A stretch of DNA of 64,000 nucleotides from Pseudomonas frederiksbergensis (lineage in GTDB: Bacteria > Pseudomonadota > Gammaproteobacteria > Pseudomonadales > Pseudomonadaceae), in NCBI RefSeq assembly GCF_900105495.1, contig NZ_FNTF01000002.1, positions 1,649,501-1,713,500 of the forward strand, in the 5' to 3' direction. The notes under the pieces were generated by a model. It saw only the letters and a program-made list of their open reading frames with translations, did no database searches and had not been told where the DNA came from. Position numbers and translations under genes: made by a program. Shown here one piece after another: positions 26,702 to 36,138 of this stretch (its first letter is position 1; each line of letters opens with the position of its first letter).

Positions 26702-28203
26702 CAGTCGATCACCCGTCCTTTCAGTGCGAAGAGGCCTTGCGGACGTTTCTGGATGAACAGAATGATCAGCGCGAGGATCAGGATCTTGCCGAGCACGGCA
26801 CCGATCTGCGGTTCGAGAATCTTGTTGGCGATACCGAGGCCGAACGCGGCCAGCACGCTACCGGCCAATTGACCGACGCCACCGAGCACCACCACCAGGA
26901 ACGAGTCGATGATGTAGCTCTGGCCGAGGTCCGGGCCGACGTTGCCGATCTGGCTGAGGGCTACGCCACCAAGGCCAGCGATGCCCGAGCCGAGGCCGAA
27001 GGCGAGCATGTCCACGCGCCCGGTCGGCACGCCACAGCAGGCGGCCATGTTGCGGTTCTGGGTGACGGCGCGCACGTTCAAGCCCAGGCGCGTCTTGTTC
27101 AGCAGCAGCCAGGTCAGCACCACCACAAACAGCGCGAAGGCGATGATCACGATGCGGTTGTACGGCAGCACCAGATTCGGCAACACCTGAATCCCGCCTG
27201 ACAACCAGGCCGGGTTCGCGACTTCAACGTTCTGCGCGCCGAACACCAGTCGCACCAGCTGAATCAGCATCAGGCTGATGCCCCAGGTGGCCAGCAAAGT
27301 TTCCAATGGGCGGCCGTAGAGGTGACGAATCACCGTGCGCTCCAGCGCCATACCGATGGCGGCGGTGACGAAAAACGCCACCGGCAACGCGATCAACGGG
27401 TAGAACTCGATGGCTTGCGGGGCGAAGCGCTGGAACATCAACTGCACCACATACGTCGAGTACGCGCCGAGCATCAACATCTCTCCGTGGGCCATGTTGA
27501 TCACGCCGAGCAGGCCGAAGGTGATTGCAAGACCTAACGCCGCCAGCAGCAGAATCGAACCCAGGGACATGCCACTGAAGGCCTGCCCAAGCATCTCGCC
27601 GATCAGCAGTTTGCGTTTGACCTGGGCCAGGCTGGTTTCGGCAGCGGTGCGCACATTGGCATCGGCTTCGACACCGGGCTGGAGCAAGCCTTCGAGGCGG
27701 GTGCGAGCCAGCGGATCGCCGGTTTCACCCAGCAGACGCACCGCGGCGAGGCGTACGGCCGGGTCGGTGTCCACCAGTTGCAGATTGGCCAGGGCCAGGC
27801 TCAACGCGGCGTGTACGGTTTCATCTTTTTCGCCAGCCAGTTGCTGGTCGAGGAATTTCAACTGCGCCGGTTTGGCGCTTTTCTGCAATTGCTGCGCGGC
27901 GGCCAGACGGATTTTGGCGTCGGCGGCGAGCAATTGATGGCTGGCCAGCGCGGTATCGATAAGACCCCGCAGGCGATTGTTCAGGCGCAGGGTTTTTGGT
28001 TGGCCATCGACCGTCAACTCGCCTTGTTGCAGGGCGTTGATCAGCTCGATACGGGCGGCATCGGGCTGCGCGGCCCAGGCTTCCAGAAGCCTGGCTTGCT
28101 GCATGGGATTGGCGACGACGAAGTCTTCGGCGTCGCCAGAATGCGCGGCCATCGGCAATAACAGCGCGATGGCGAGGATGAAACGGTAAAGGGCAGTGGG
28201 CAT
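26701..28203 (-). CDS. urtB: urea ABC transporter permease UrtB
   Basis: The 500-residue LivH-type permease has, before its membrane domain (from about residue 210), a signal-like N-terminus (ending AAHSGDAED) and a ~170-residue helical, HEAT-like periplasmic extension (repeats such as LRLNNRLRGLIDTAL, DPAVRLAAVRLLGE), as known for the proteobacterial UrtB form. Permease motifs include GLLGVINMAHGEMLMLGAYSTYV and the coupling segment AVTQNRNMAACCGVPTGRVD. A REP pair separates it from urtA. Confidence 0.94.
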   Translation of the reverse strand: MPTALYRFILAIALLLPMAAHSGDAEDFVVANPMQQARLLEAWAAQPDAARIELINALQQGELTVDGQPKTLRLNNRLRGLIDTALASHQLLAADAKIRLAAAQQLQKSAKPAQLKFLDQQLAGEKDETVHAALSLALANLQLVDTDPAVRLAAVRLLGETGDPLARTRLEGLLQPGVEADANVRTAAETSLAQVKRKLLIGEMLGQAFSGMSLGSILLLAALGLAITFGLLGVINMAHGEMLMLGAYSTYVVQLMFQRFAPQAIEFYPLIALPVAFFVTAAIGMALERTVIRHLYGRPLETLLATWGISLMLIQLVRLVFGAQNVEVANPAWLSGGIQVLPNLVLPYNRIVIIAFALFVVVLTWLLLNKTRLGLNVRAVTQNRNMAACCGVPTGRVDMLAFGLGSGIAGLGGVALSQIGNVGPDLGQSYIIDSFLVVVLGGVGQLAGSVLAAFGLGIANKILEPQIGAVLGKILILALIILFIQKRPQGLFALKGRVID

Positions 28204-28222
28204 GTCATTGGCCTTGCGTATT

Positions 28223-28329
28223 GATCGTTCCCACGCTCCGCGTGGGAATGCCTCACCGGACGCTCCGCGTCCGCTTTTGGGACGCGGAGCGTCCCTGGCT
28301 GCATTCCCACGCAGAGCGTGGGAACGATC
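28223..28329. repeat. REP pair, type B, between urtA and urtB
   Basis: 29-bp inverted arms lie at 28223-28251 and 28301-28329 (one arm has ctccg for ctctg) with a central gacgcggagcgtc stem. It could lower downstream expression relative to the binding-protein gene urtA by mRNA processing. Confidence 0.9.
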
Positions 28330-28346
28330 AGGCTGTGCGGGGTGGC

Positions 28347-29612
28347 TTAGTTGCTCTTCACCGCATAATCGGGCTTCTTGTCGTTACCCTGGATGAACGG
28401 GCTCCACGGTTGAGCACGGATCGGTCCTTCGGTCTGCCACACCACGTTGAACTGACCGTCCGCCTGAATCTCGCCGATCATCACCGGTTTGTGCAGGTGG
28501 TGGTTGGTCTTGTCCATGGTCAGCGTGTAACCCGACGGCGCGGCAAAGGTCTGGCCGGCGAGGGCTTCGCGGACTTTGTTGACGTCGGTGGACTTGGCTT
28601 TCTCGGCCGCTTGCGCCCACATGTGGATGCCCACGTACGTGGCTTCCATCGGGTCGTTGGTCACCGCTTTGTCGGCGCCCGGCAGGTTGTGTTTCTTGGC
28701 GTAGGCTTTCCAGTCGGCGACGAATTTCTTGTTCGTCGGGTTCTCGACCGACTCGAAGTAGTTCCAGGCCGCGAGGTTGCCCACCAGCGGTTTGGTGTCG
28801 ATGCCGCGCAGTTCTTCTTCGCCGACCGAGAACGCTACAACCGGAACGTCAGTCGCTTTCAGGCCCTGGTTGGCCAACTCTTTATAGAACGGCACGTTGG
28901 AGTCGCCGTTGACGGTGGAGATGACCGCAGTCTTGCCACCGGCCGAGAATTTCTTGATGTTGGCCACGATGGTTTGATAGTCGCTGTGGCCGAACGGGGT
29001 GTAGACCTCTTCGATGTCCTTGTCGGCCACACCTTTGGAGTGCAGGAACGAGCGCAGGATTTTGTTGGTGGTGCGCGGGTAGACATAGTCGGTGCCCAAC
29101 AGGAAGTAGCGCTTGGCGCTGCCGCCTTCTTCGCTCATCAGGTATTCCACCGCCGGGATCGCTTGCTGGTTCGGCGCGGCGCCGGTGTAGAACACGTTTG
29201 GCGACATCTCTTCACCTTCGTACTGCACCGGGTAGAACAGCAGGCCATTGAGCTCTTCGAACACCGGCAACACCGATTTGCGCGACACCGACGTCCAGCA
29301 ACCGAACACCACGGCGACTTTGTCCTGGGTCAGCAACTGCCGACCCTTTTCGGCGAACAGCGGCCAGTTCGATGCAGGGTCGACGACCACCGGTTCCAGC
29401 ATCTTGCCGTTCACGCCGCCCTTGGCGTTGATCTCATCGATGGTCATCAGCGCCATGTCTTTGAGCGAGGTTTCGGAGATCGCCATGGTCCCGGACAACG
29501 AATGCAGAATACCGACCTTGATGGTCTCGGCAGCCTGGATGCTCCAGGTCATGCCCATCGCGGCAATGCTTGCCGAGAGTGTGAAAGCCTTGATCAAACT
29601 GCGACGCTTCAT
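28347..29612 (-). CDS. urtA: urea ABC transporter substrate-binding protein UrtA
   Basis: The 421-residue periplasmic protein of the amide/urea-binding group begins with a signal peptide carrying RRSLIK, which could be a Tat or Sec signal, with cleavage likely after IQAA. Typical segments are VGILHSLSGTMAISE, the VFGCWTSVSRKSVLPVFEE stretch and YVGIHMWAQA. It delivers urea to UrtBC. It is the first gene of the operon and has a sigma-54-type promoter upstream, fitting nitrogen control. Confidence 0.95.
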   Translation of the reverse strand: MKRRSLIKAFTLSASIAAMGMTWSIQAAETIKVGILHSLSGTMAISETSLKDMALMTIDEINAKGGVNGKMLEPVVVDPASNWPLFAEKGRQLLTQDKVAVVFGCWTSVSRKSVLPVFEELNGLLFYPVQYEGEEMSPNVFYTGAAPNQQAIPAVEYLMSEEGGSAKRYFLLGTDYVYPRTTNKILRSFLHSKGVADKDIEEVYTPFGHSDYQTIVANIKKFSAGGKTAVISTVNGDSNVPFYKELANQGLKATDVPVVAFSVGEEELRGIDTKPLVGNLAAWNYFESVENPTNKKFVADWKAYAKKHNLPGADKAVTNDPMEATYVGIHMWAQAAEKAKSTDVNKVREALAGQTFAAPSGYTLTMDKTNHHLHKPVMIGEIQADGQFNVVWQTEGPIRAQPWSPFIQGNDKKPDYAVKSN

Positions 29613-29675
29613 TGTGCGATCTCCATGAACTTATGAGTTTTCTTGGTTGGCAGATGCGGACTACTAAAGGGTCTT

Positions 29676-29693
29676 TAGCAAGGGCTGTGCCTA
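29676..29693 (-). promoter_or_regulatory. sigma-54 (RpoN) promoter of urtA
   Basis: On the minus strand the sequence reads AGGCAC-AGCCC-TTGCT, a close match to the consensus TGGCAC-N5-TTGCA with intact GG (-24) and GC (-12). Transcription would start near 29666, about 54 bases before the urtA ATG. RpoN-NtrC control of urea uptake is well established in Pseudomonas. Confidence 0.7.
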
Positions 29694-29729
29694 AGACCTG
29701 AAGTGCTTTTGCGCAAGGGCGAGAACGTT

Positions 29730-29752
29730 CGGTGCAGGTACTTGTTGCACCG
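29730..29752. promoter_or_regulatory. dyad upstream of the urtA promoter
   Basis: Arms CGGTGCA (29730-29736) and TGCACCG (29746-29752) with a 9-base spacer lie about 40-60 bases upstream of the -24 element, where an RpoN activator would bind. The half-sites resemble NtrC half-sites (TGCACC/GGTGCA), but the arm order is the reverse of the usual NtrC palindrome, so the assignment is tentative. Confidence 0.4.
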
Positions 29753-29897
29753 TGAACGGGCATAAAAACGCTCGCGGGCACGGCGATGCGTCCAAGTGGT
29801 GCCGAGCGCACGAAGTAGTAACTATGTACCGCCTGGGCAATGCGTTGCGGTGCGAGAGTGGGGATCACCCTTGAATGACTCAATGGAGTTCCACTGC

Positions 29898-32800
29898 ATG
29901 GACGAACAACCCCAACAACTCGCGCCGACCCAGTCGGCGGGATCGGCACTGAACATATTGGAAAGGGCGTTTCTTTCGGCGGACGATGCCGCTCGTTATG
30001 CCCATGAGCGAATCGGCCGCCACCGTAACCGCGGTTATTACGGCTATATCCTTCAGCGAAACGATCAGCGGTTTGTGCTCACCGACCTGACCGGGCACCC
30101 GGTCAGCATGACTTCCCATCACAAGGTGATCCCCGACAAGCATGTCTTGCACAGTCGTTTCTATTCGCATCCCGCGCTTTCGACGCTCGAAGTCGCCAAG
30201 GTTACGCAGCTGAAATGGACTGTCGAAGATGCCGCGACCAGCTTGTTGATGTTCAGCGTTGACGAACTGCGCAACAGCCTGCAGAGCGGTCTGCCGGCTT
30301 ATCTTTCGGGGGCCGAAAACAGCCTGATCGGTTTCACTCCCGACAGGTCTCGTACAGCGAGCCTGGTGGCCAAACTGGGCACCGAGGCCGCCCCCGGGGT
30401 GTTTGCGCTGGGAATGAAGACGGGAGCCATCAAACCGGAGCAATTCGTCGAGGAAGCCGCGGCGGCCGGCGATTTACAAGTCCTCGTCAGCAACGGTCGC
30501 TGGCGGCCCCGGGGACGAATAACCGGGCCTGTCGTCGCCGGTCCGTGGGAACGTAGCGTGCCGGAGCGAGTGTCGTTCGGCGCGGTTTCCCGGTCGGCCG
30601 ATGAGGCGGCACTCGAGCGCTACGCCAAAGACACCGAGCTGCATGACGAAGAACGGACCTGGTTCGGATTCATCCTCAAACAACAAGGCAAGGAGGAGTA
30701 CATCGCCACTGAACTGGTCCCGGTCAGCGATGGGAGAGACAAACTTTACTCGTTGCGCAGCCTGTTTGGCATTTCCCGCAAGGCTGGGGACTATGACTAT
30801 CCCGAGTCATTCAAGCTCCACGCTTTTTACTATTCGCGCCAACGGGTCAAGCATGCCCGCGACCCGGCCAGGCGCTGGCTGGCGCACCACTTCATTGTGC
30901 CCAGGGATCTGTTTGTGGTGGTTTATGACTCCAACAAACGTCCGGTGCTGGACCCGGACAGGGTCATTCCTCTCTACGTCTCGACTCAGGACGGAGCCCT
31001 GCTCAAATACGTCCCGCGCAAGGGCACCAAGCTGTTCGACAACGACACCCCCGGCATGGGGCTGGAAGAAATCCAGAAAAACCTGGCCAGTGGTGTGCTG
31101 ACCCCGACGGGTTTTGTCCGAGTGGTCGCCAACAGCGGTGTGTTGCAGGTGATGCGCACCAATGTCTGCTGGGACAGTAAAGGGGTGGTCGACAAGCACT
31201 GGCAGTCGAGCATGAACCTGCAACGGCGCACCCTCGGCCCGGTATTTCTGACGGCTGACGATGCGGCTCTGCATGCGCGTTCGCAAATACCGAGCGGTAG
31301 CGCCAAGGCGTTTGGCGGTGTGATCCTGAAACGAGCCGATGGTTTTTTTGTGGCCACCGATCCGATCGCTATCCTGCGAGAAGACTTTGATATCCCGTGG
31401 GTCTTCCCGGACGAAGCCGTGACCCTTGGCCAGTTTCCGGCGGGGTGTTCGGTGGTGGCGCGCTATCGCTCCCGAGTGCCTCGCGAGTTGCCGGTGCTGC
31501 TGTCGAAAGTCGACAAGGAGGTGTATCTCAACATGCTCTCCGCCGATGTCGCGTACACCGCATTCACCCGCGAAGGGCAAACGTTCGATGAATACTTTCT
31601 GGCGCCGGACGGCGCGACCATTCGCTATCGGGCCGGGTTATGGGCACGATTCAAAGCCGACCTGGCCATAGCCCTGGGCACTTCGGGCAAGCCAGGGCGA
31701 GAGCTGGATGCCGCATCGATCAAGGAACAAATCTATCGGGGGCTGCTGTCACCGACAAACTGGGTAAAAAGCCTGGCAAAGTCCGGTTACCTGCAAGTGG
31801 TTTCAGGGAGCCCGCTATGGGGCCCGGCTCGTACCGTGACAGAATTCGAAGCCTATCCCCCGGCCGCAGCAGTAACTTCCGGCTATGCACGAGCGGTTGC
31901 CGAGCCGGCCTGTAGCCCGATGTACCTTCGAGAACAGGATGCGGCCTGTTTCGCTCATGAACGGGCACGCAATCGTTCAGCGACGGGGTTTGGATTCATT
32001 CTGAAAAATACCCGTACCGGCGTCTTCATTGCGACCCTGCCCATTGACGTGCAAGGCACATGGTTGGCGTATGAGCGAATCTTTCCCGGTGTACTCCCTT
32101 CTTCCCATGTCAGCAGCGCGATTCACCTGTGCGCGGGGCAAGCGCCGCAAAAGCTGTCGGACGATGATTACCGGCATTTCCTTTCCCCCGTGGACGTGAG
32201 TCTGGCCCGTGACGCTGCACGAACGCCCCATGGCTTCAGGCCAATTTACTTCTCCTGCGCCGATGGTGCCTTGTTGCGATTGTTGCTCAGCCCCTTCGAC
32301 CCGGACCTTTCGCGGGACAAATTCGGCCAGTACGAATTCAAGAACAATCCGTTTGCCGCGCTCGAGCACGCGCAACGTGACTGGAAGGACATCGGCGAGG
32401 GCAGGTTCAGGTTGAGCAGCTACATCCAGCGAATGGCCAAGTCCGGAGAACTGGAGGTCCTGGTGACCAGCGCCTATTGGTCTCAAAAAGGCAAAGTGAG
32501 CCAGAACTGGCGGCCCCGCATGCCTTCTGTTTCCGTCGATGAGCAGTGGGCAAACAGCCCTGCGCCAGCCTTGGGACCGATATTCCATCACCCTGACGAC
32601 GCGGCCCTTTATGCGCAGTCGCGGCTGGGCAGTCACGAGAGTCAAACGACAGTGCACGCCAGCGGGATTTTGAGCAGCCCCGGCACTAATTCCTTTGTTG
32701 CGCTGGAGCCCATTGCAGACCCTGGGTATCCCAATGAAGCCATCAAGCGAATTTTCCGTATTGCGAGTGATCCCTTGACCTCACCGCGCAATAAAGCGCC

Positions 32801-33251
32801 ACGTTTTCCCGACGGCTACACATTGGTGGCCGGCCATCAGCTTTTCCAGGCCGCAGGCTCGACACTGTCCGAACACTCCGATTCAACTGACGCAAACTTC
32901 GCCTCTCCGGCCCAGGTGCATGCGCACACCCATGCCTTGAAAGCCAAAGGGTTCGATATCAACGCCTACTACTATTCGACGCGTTATGGAGCATTGCTCA
33001 AATACACACCAACCTATTCGGCCTCGGAGCGAACATTGCTGCTGACCCAGCCAGTTCAGCTCGTCGAAGGAAAGTGGGCCACCGTGCTGTCGACCGATGT
33101 GTTTATTACCCGTCTGGCGGACATCGGCAATTTGCAGGTGCTCAAGCCTGCGTATTTCTGGAATCAGGCCAGGCGCCTGGGCTCCGACTGGAGCCTCAGA
33201 CGCCAACAGGTTCAGGATATCTTTCCCCACCCCACGCGGGATGAGTTGTAA
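29898..33251 (+). CDS. five-unit repeat protein of unknown function (DUF4329-like)
   Basis: The 1117-residue protein is built of five tandem, diverged units starting near residues 21, 226, 445, 672 and 892. Each opens with a [ST/HR]-x-[DE]-[DE/Q]-A-A motif (FLSADDAARYAHE, SRSADEAALERYA, FLTADDAALHARS, YLREQDAACFAHE, FHHPDDAALYAQS). Next comes a strand pair such as YGYILQRNDQRFVLTDL, then in most units xDGALLKYxP, and at the end SGxLQVL...xWxxxxxV. The opening resembles DUF4329 domains. No signal peptide, membrane segment or known catalytic motif is seen. ATG 29898 has GGAG nine bases upstream; ATG 29883 and GTG 29796 are alternatives. It stands alone between urtA (divergent) and a convergent metal transporter. 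Function is unknown. Confidence 0.8.
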   Translation: MDEQPQQLAPTQSAGSALNILERAFLSADDAARYAHERIGRHRNRGYYGYILQRNDQRFVLTDLTGHPVSMTSHHKVIPDKHVLHSRFYSHPALSTLEVAKVTQLKWTVEDAATSLLMFSVDELRNSLQSGLPAYLSGAENSLIGFTPDRSRTASLVAKLGTEAAPGVFALGMKTGAIKPEQFVEEAAAAGDLQVLVSNGRWRPRGRITGPVVAGPWERSVPERVSFGAVSRSADEAALERYAKDTELHDEERTWFGFILKQQGKEEYIATELVPVSDGRDKLYSLRSLFGISRKAGDYDYPESFKLHAFYYSRQRVKHARDPARRWLAHHFIVPRDLFVVVYDSNKRPVLDPDRVIPLYVSTQDGALLKYVPRKGTKLFDNDTPGMGLEEIQKNLASGVLTPTGFVRVVANSGVLQVMRTNVCWDSKGVVDKHWQSSMNLQRRTLGPVFLTADDAALHARSQIPSGSAKAFGGVILKRADGFFVATDPIAILREDFDIPWVFPDEAVTLGQFPAGCSVVARYRSRVPRELPVLLSKVDKEVYLNMLSADVAYTAFTREGQTFDEYFLAPDGATIRYRAGLWARFKADLAIALGTSGKPGRELDAASIKEQIYRGLLSPTNWVKSLAKSGYLQVVSGSPLWGPARTVTEFEAYPPAAAVTSGYARAVAEPACSPMYLREQDAACFAHERARNRSATGFGFILKNTRTGVFIATLPIDVQGTWLAYERIFPGVLPSSHVSSAIHLCAGQAPQKLSDDDYRHFLSPVDVSLARDAARTPHGFRPIYFSCADGALLRLLLSPFDPDLSRDKFGQYEFKNNPFAALEHAQRDWKDIGEGRFRLSSYIQRMAKSGELEVLVTSAYWSQKGKVSQNWRPRMPSVSVDEQWANSPAPALGPIFHHPDDAALYAQSRLGSHESQTTVHASGILSSPGTNSFVALEPIADPGYPNEAIKRIFRIASDPLTSPRNKAPRFPDGYTLVAGHQLFQAAGSTLSEHSDSTDANFASPAQVHAHTHALKAKGFDINAYYYSTRYGALLKYTPTYSASERTLLLTQPVQLVEGKWATVLSTDVFITRLADIGNLQVLKPAYFWNQARRLGSDWSLRRQQVQDIFPHPTRDEL

Positions 33252-33282
33252 GGGGGCGGGGTAGCGGTCACAGCCGTTGGCA

Positions 33283-34293
33283 TCAGCGCCTGCGCATCAG
33301 ACCGATGAAAAACAACCCGCCAATCGCCGCCGTGGCTATGCCGATCGGCAAATCCTCGGGGGCGATCAGGGTGCGGGCGGCGACGTCGACCCAGACCAGA
33401 AAGATGCTTCCCGACAACACGCACACCGGCAGCAACCGCCGATGCTCCGCCCCGACCAGACGCCGCGCAATGTGCGGCACCATCAGCCCGACAAACCCGA
33501 TAGACCCGCTGATCGACACCAGCACCCCGGTCATCAGCGACGCAATCAAAAACACCCGCAAGCGCACGGTGCGAGCATTCAGGCCGAGGGTGACCGCGGT
33601 CTGTTCGCCGGTCATCAACGCATTCAACGGTCGAGCCATGCCCAGCAGCAGCACCAGCCCCAGCAATACGCTGGCCGCCGGCACCGCGAGCAACTCCCAA
33701 CGCGCCAACCCAAGCCCGCCGAGCATCCAGAACATCACCGCCGAACTCGCGCGATGGTCGCCAAGAAACAGCAGCAGATTGGCGATTGCCATCATCACGA
33801 AGGACACCGCCACGCCGCACAACAGCAGCCGGTCACTGTCGAGCCGTCCGTTGCGGTTGGCGATCATCAGCACGATCAACATGCTCAGCAATGCGCCGAT
33901 AAACGCCGCGATCGGCAAGGTCAGCAAGCCAACGACTTCACCCACATGCAGCACCACGATCACTGCACCGAGGGTCGCGCCAGAGGTGACCCCGAGCAAG
34001 TGCGGGTCGGCCAGCGGATTGCGCGTCACCGCTTGCAGCACCGCACCGATCAGCGCGAGCCCGGCGCCCACCAACGCACCCAATAGCATGCGCGGCACGC
34101 GAATCAGCCAGACGATGTGTTGCTGCCCGGCGGCCCAGTCCGGCACGCCGACACCGAAAATCTTGTGCAACAGAATCCGCCACACCACGTCCACCGGCAC
34201 CCGCGCCGGACCGAAGCCCAGCGACACCACACACGACACCAGCAACAACGCGCCAAGGGCCATCAGCAACAAGGCGTAGCGACGATTGATCAT
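33283..34293 (-). CDS. FecCD/BtuC-type ABC permease for a metal or metallophore
   Basis: The 336-residue protein has about ten membrane helices and the family motifs RVPRMLLGALVGAGLALIGAVLQAVTRNPLADPHLLGVTSGA near residues 50-90 and GSIGFVGLMVPHIARRLVGAEHR near residue 265. It forms the inner-membrane channel of a type II importer. It is the last gene of the receptor-ATPase-binding protein-permease operon and overlaps the binding-protein stop by four bases. From memory the order matches P. aeruginosa PA2911-PA2914, which responds to zinc. Confidence 0.88.
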   Translation of the reverse strand: MINRRYALLLMALGALLLVSCVVSLGFGPARVPVDVVWRILLHKIFGVGVPDWAAGQQHIVWLIRVPRMLLGALVGAGLALIGAVLQAVTRNPLADPHLLGVTSGATLGAVIVVLHVGEVVGLLTLPIAAFIGALLSMLIVLMIANRNGRLDSDRLLLCGVAVSFVMMAIANLLLFLGDHRASSAVMFWMLGGLGLARWELLAVPAASVLLGLVLLLGMARPLNALMTGEQTAVTLGLNARTVRLRVFLIASLMTGVLVSISGSIGFVGLMVPHIARRLVGAEHRRLLPVCVLSGSIFLVWVDVAARTLIAPEDLPIGIATAAIGGLFFIGLMRRR

Positions 34294-35237
34294 TCGCGGT
34301 GGAAACCCTTGGCCAGGGTTTCGACTGCCAGCACGTTGTCGATCCCCGGCGTGGCTTGCACATACGGAATCACGATGAAGCGTTGATGCTTGATCGCGTC
34401 CACCGATTGCAGCGCCTTGTTGTTGAGCAGGAACTGTTGCTTCTGCTCGGCAGTGATTTCGCCGTAATCAACGATCACGATCACCTGCGGATTGCGCTCG
34501 ACCACGTTTTCCCAATTGACCCGGGTCCAGCTCGCTTCGACGTCATCGAGAATATTGCGCCCGCCAGCGGCGTCGATCAGCGCTTGCGGCATGCCGAGGC
34601 GACCGGACGTCATGGCGCGGTCTTCACCGCTGTCATAGAGGAAGACGCGAGGTTTGTCCGTCGGCAGATCCTTGCGCACTTCGGCGACCTGCGATTGCAT
34701 CTGGGCGATCAAGGCGTTGGCGCGATCCTGCACGTCGAAGATTTTGCCGAGGTTGCGCAGGTCGTTGTAGGTGTCTTCCAGGCTGGCCGGTGGACGCTTC
34801 ATCACGAACGCGCAGGACTCCGTCAGCTCGTAGACATCGATGCCCAACGGCTGCAACGTTTGCGGTGTGAGATCACCGCCGACGCGCATGCCGTAATCCC
34901 AACCGGCAAAGAAGAAATCAACGTTGGCGTTGAGCAGGGTTTCCACCGACGGGTACTTGGCCGCCAGTTCCGGCAAGCCCTCGAGGATGGTTTGCATCTG
35001 CGGCGTGACCGACTTCCAGCCGGTCACACCGCTATACCCGGCCATGCTGGGTTTCAGACCGAGGGCCAGCATCATCTGGGTCATGTTGATGTCGTGGCTG
35101 ACCGCGTGTTTCGGCGCTTGCTTGAAGGTCACTTCGCGATTGCAGCTCTGCACGGTCAACGGGTAGTGAGTGGCCTCGGCAAATGCTTGGGCATTGCCCA
35201 GCAACAGAGCGGCGCAAAGCAGGGAACGCAAAGTCAT
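34290..35237 (-). CDS. periplasmic metal/metallophore-binding protein (cluster A-2 type)
   Basis: The 315-residue product has a signal peptide (about residues 1-20, ending QAFAEA) and two lobes of the FepB/BtuF type: CNREVTFKQAPKHAVSHDINMTQMMLALGL at the N-terminus and the HQRFIVIPY near the C-terminus. It hands its ligand to the FecCD permease. Ligand identity cannot be read directly; the Zur-like box upstream of the operon suggests zinc or a zinc-metallophore. Overlaps both neighbours by four bases. Confidence 0.87.
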   Translation of the reverse strand: MTLRSLLCAALLLGNAQAFAEATHYPLTVQSCNREVTFKQAPKHAVSHDINMTQMMLALGLKPSMAGYSGVTGWKSVTPQMQTILEGLPELAAKYPSVETLLNANVDFFFAGWDYGMRVGGDLTPQTLQPLGIDVYELTESCAFVMKRPPASLEDTYNDLRNLGKIFDVQDRANALIAQMQSQVAEVRKDLPTDKPRVFLYDSGEDRAMTSGRLGMPQALIDAAGGRNILDDVEASWTRVNWENVVERNPQVIVIVDYGEITAEQKQQFLLNNKALQSVDAIKHQRFIVIPYVQATPGIDNVLAVETLAKGFHRE

Positions 35238-36022
35238 GGTTGGGTGATCCAGGTAATTCGTGGGTAGCCGTGCAAGGGGTGTTGATCGATCAGCGCTTCG
35301 ACGCCGAACACATCGCGCAGCAGTGGGGCGGTCAAGACTTCTTCGGGCGTGCCGCTGGCGACGATGCGGCCGTGATTGATCACATACAGCCGATCACAGA
35401 AAGCAGCCGCCAGATTGAGGTCGTGGATGCTCGCCAGGGTGCCGATCTTCAGGCGTTTGACCAGTTGCAGCAGTTCGAGCTGATAACGCGGGTCGAGATG
35501 ATTGGTCGGCTCGTCGAGGATCAGCATTTGCGGTTGCTGAGCCAGGGCGCGGGCGAGGATCACGCGTTGTTTTTCACCGCCGGAGAGGGTGGCGAAGTCA
35601 TGGTCTTCAAAGCCTTTCAGACCGACTGATTCGAGGGCCTGGGTAGCGAGTTTCCTGTCCTCCGGGGTGTCGCCGTCGAACAAGCCTTTATGCGGTGTGC
35701 GGCCCATGGCGACGACTTCATCGACGGTGAGGCCGAAGGCGTCGGGGAATTCCTGCAGGACCACGGCGATGCGTTGCGCGCACCAGCGCGAGGATTGCTT
35801 CCAGACGTTGTGATGGTCGAGCTTGACCTCGCCGCACTCGGGTTTGCTGAAGCGCCAGGCACAGCGCAGCAGGCTGGTTTTGCCGCTGCCGTTGGGGCCG
35901 ATCAGGCCGACGAACTCACCCGGGAGCACGCGCAAGGTCGCCTCACGCAGTTGGAACTGGTGATGGCAATGGCCGTGGCCCAAGGGTGTCCAGGCGAGGT
36001 TTGTGAGGTTCAGCGAGGTCAT
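35234..36022 (-). CDS. ABC transporter ATP-binding protein (FecE/HmuV type)
   Basis: The 262-residue ATPase has Walker A GPNGSGKTS, signature LSGGEKQRVILARAL, Walker B MLILDEPTNHLD and the switch His in LASIHDLNLA. It energises the FecCD permease. The N-terminus contains a short His/Cys stretch (GHGHCHH, residues about 16-22) before the ATPase core, which is unusual and could bind a metal ion. A REP pair separates it from the receptor gene. Confidence 0.9.
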   Translation of the reverse strand: MTSLNLTNLAWTPLGHGHCHHQFQLREATLRVLPGEFVGLIGPNGSGKTSLLRCAWRFSKPECGEVKLDHHNVWKQSSRWCAQRIAVVLQEFPDAFGLTVDEVVAMGRTPHKGLFDGDTPEDRKLATQALESVGLKGFEDHDFATLSGGEKQRVILARALAQQPQMLILDEPTNHLDPRYQLELLQLVKRLKIGTLASIHDLNLAAAFCDRLYVINHGRIVASGTPEEVLTAPLLRDVFGVEALIDQHPLHGYPRITWITQP

Positions 36023-36060
36023 GCATCTACTCTGAAATTTTCGGTGTTGCTGATGGCCTC

Positions 36061-36124
36061 ATCGCGAGCAAGCTCGCTCCCACAAGGACTGTGCAAAACC
36101 TGTGGGAGCGAGCTTGCTCGCGAT
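36061..36124. repeat. REP pair, type A
   Basis: Perfect 24-bp inverted arms lie at 36061-36084 and 36101-36124 (core cgcgagcaagctcgctccca), between the ABC ATPase and TonB receptor genes of one operon. Confidence 0.9.
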
Positions 36125-36138
36125 GGGGGCGACACGGT

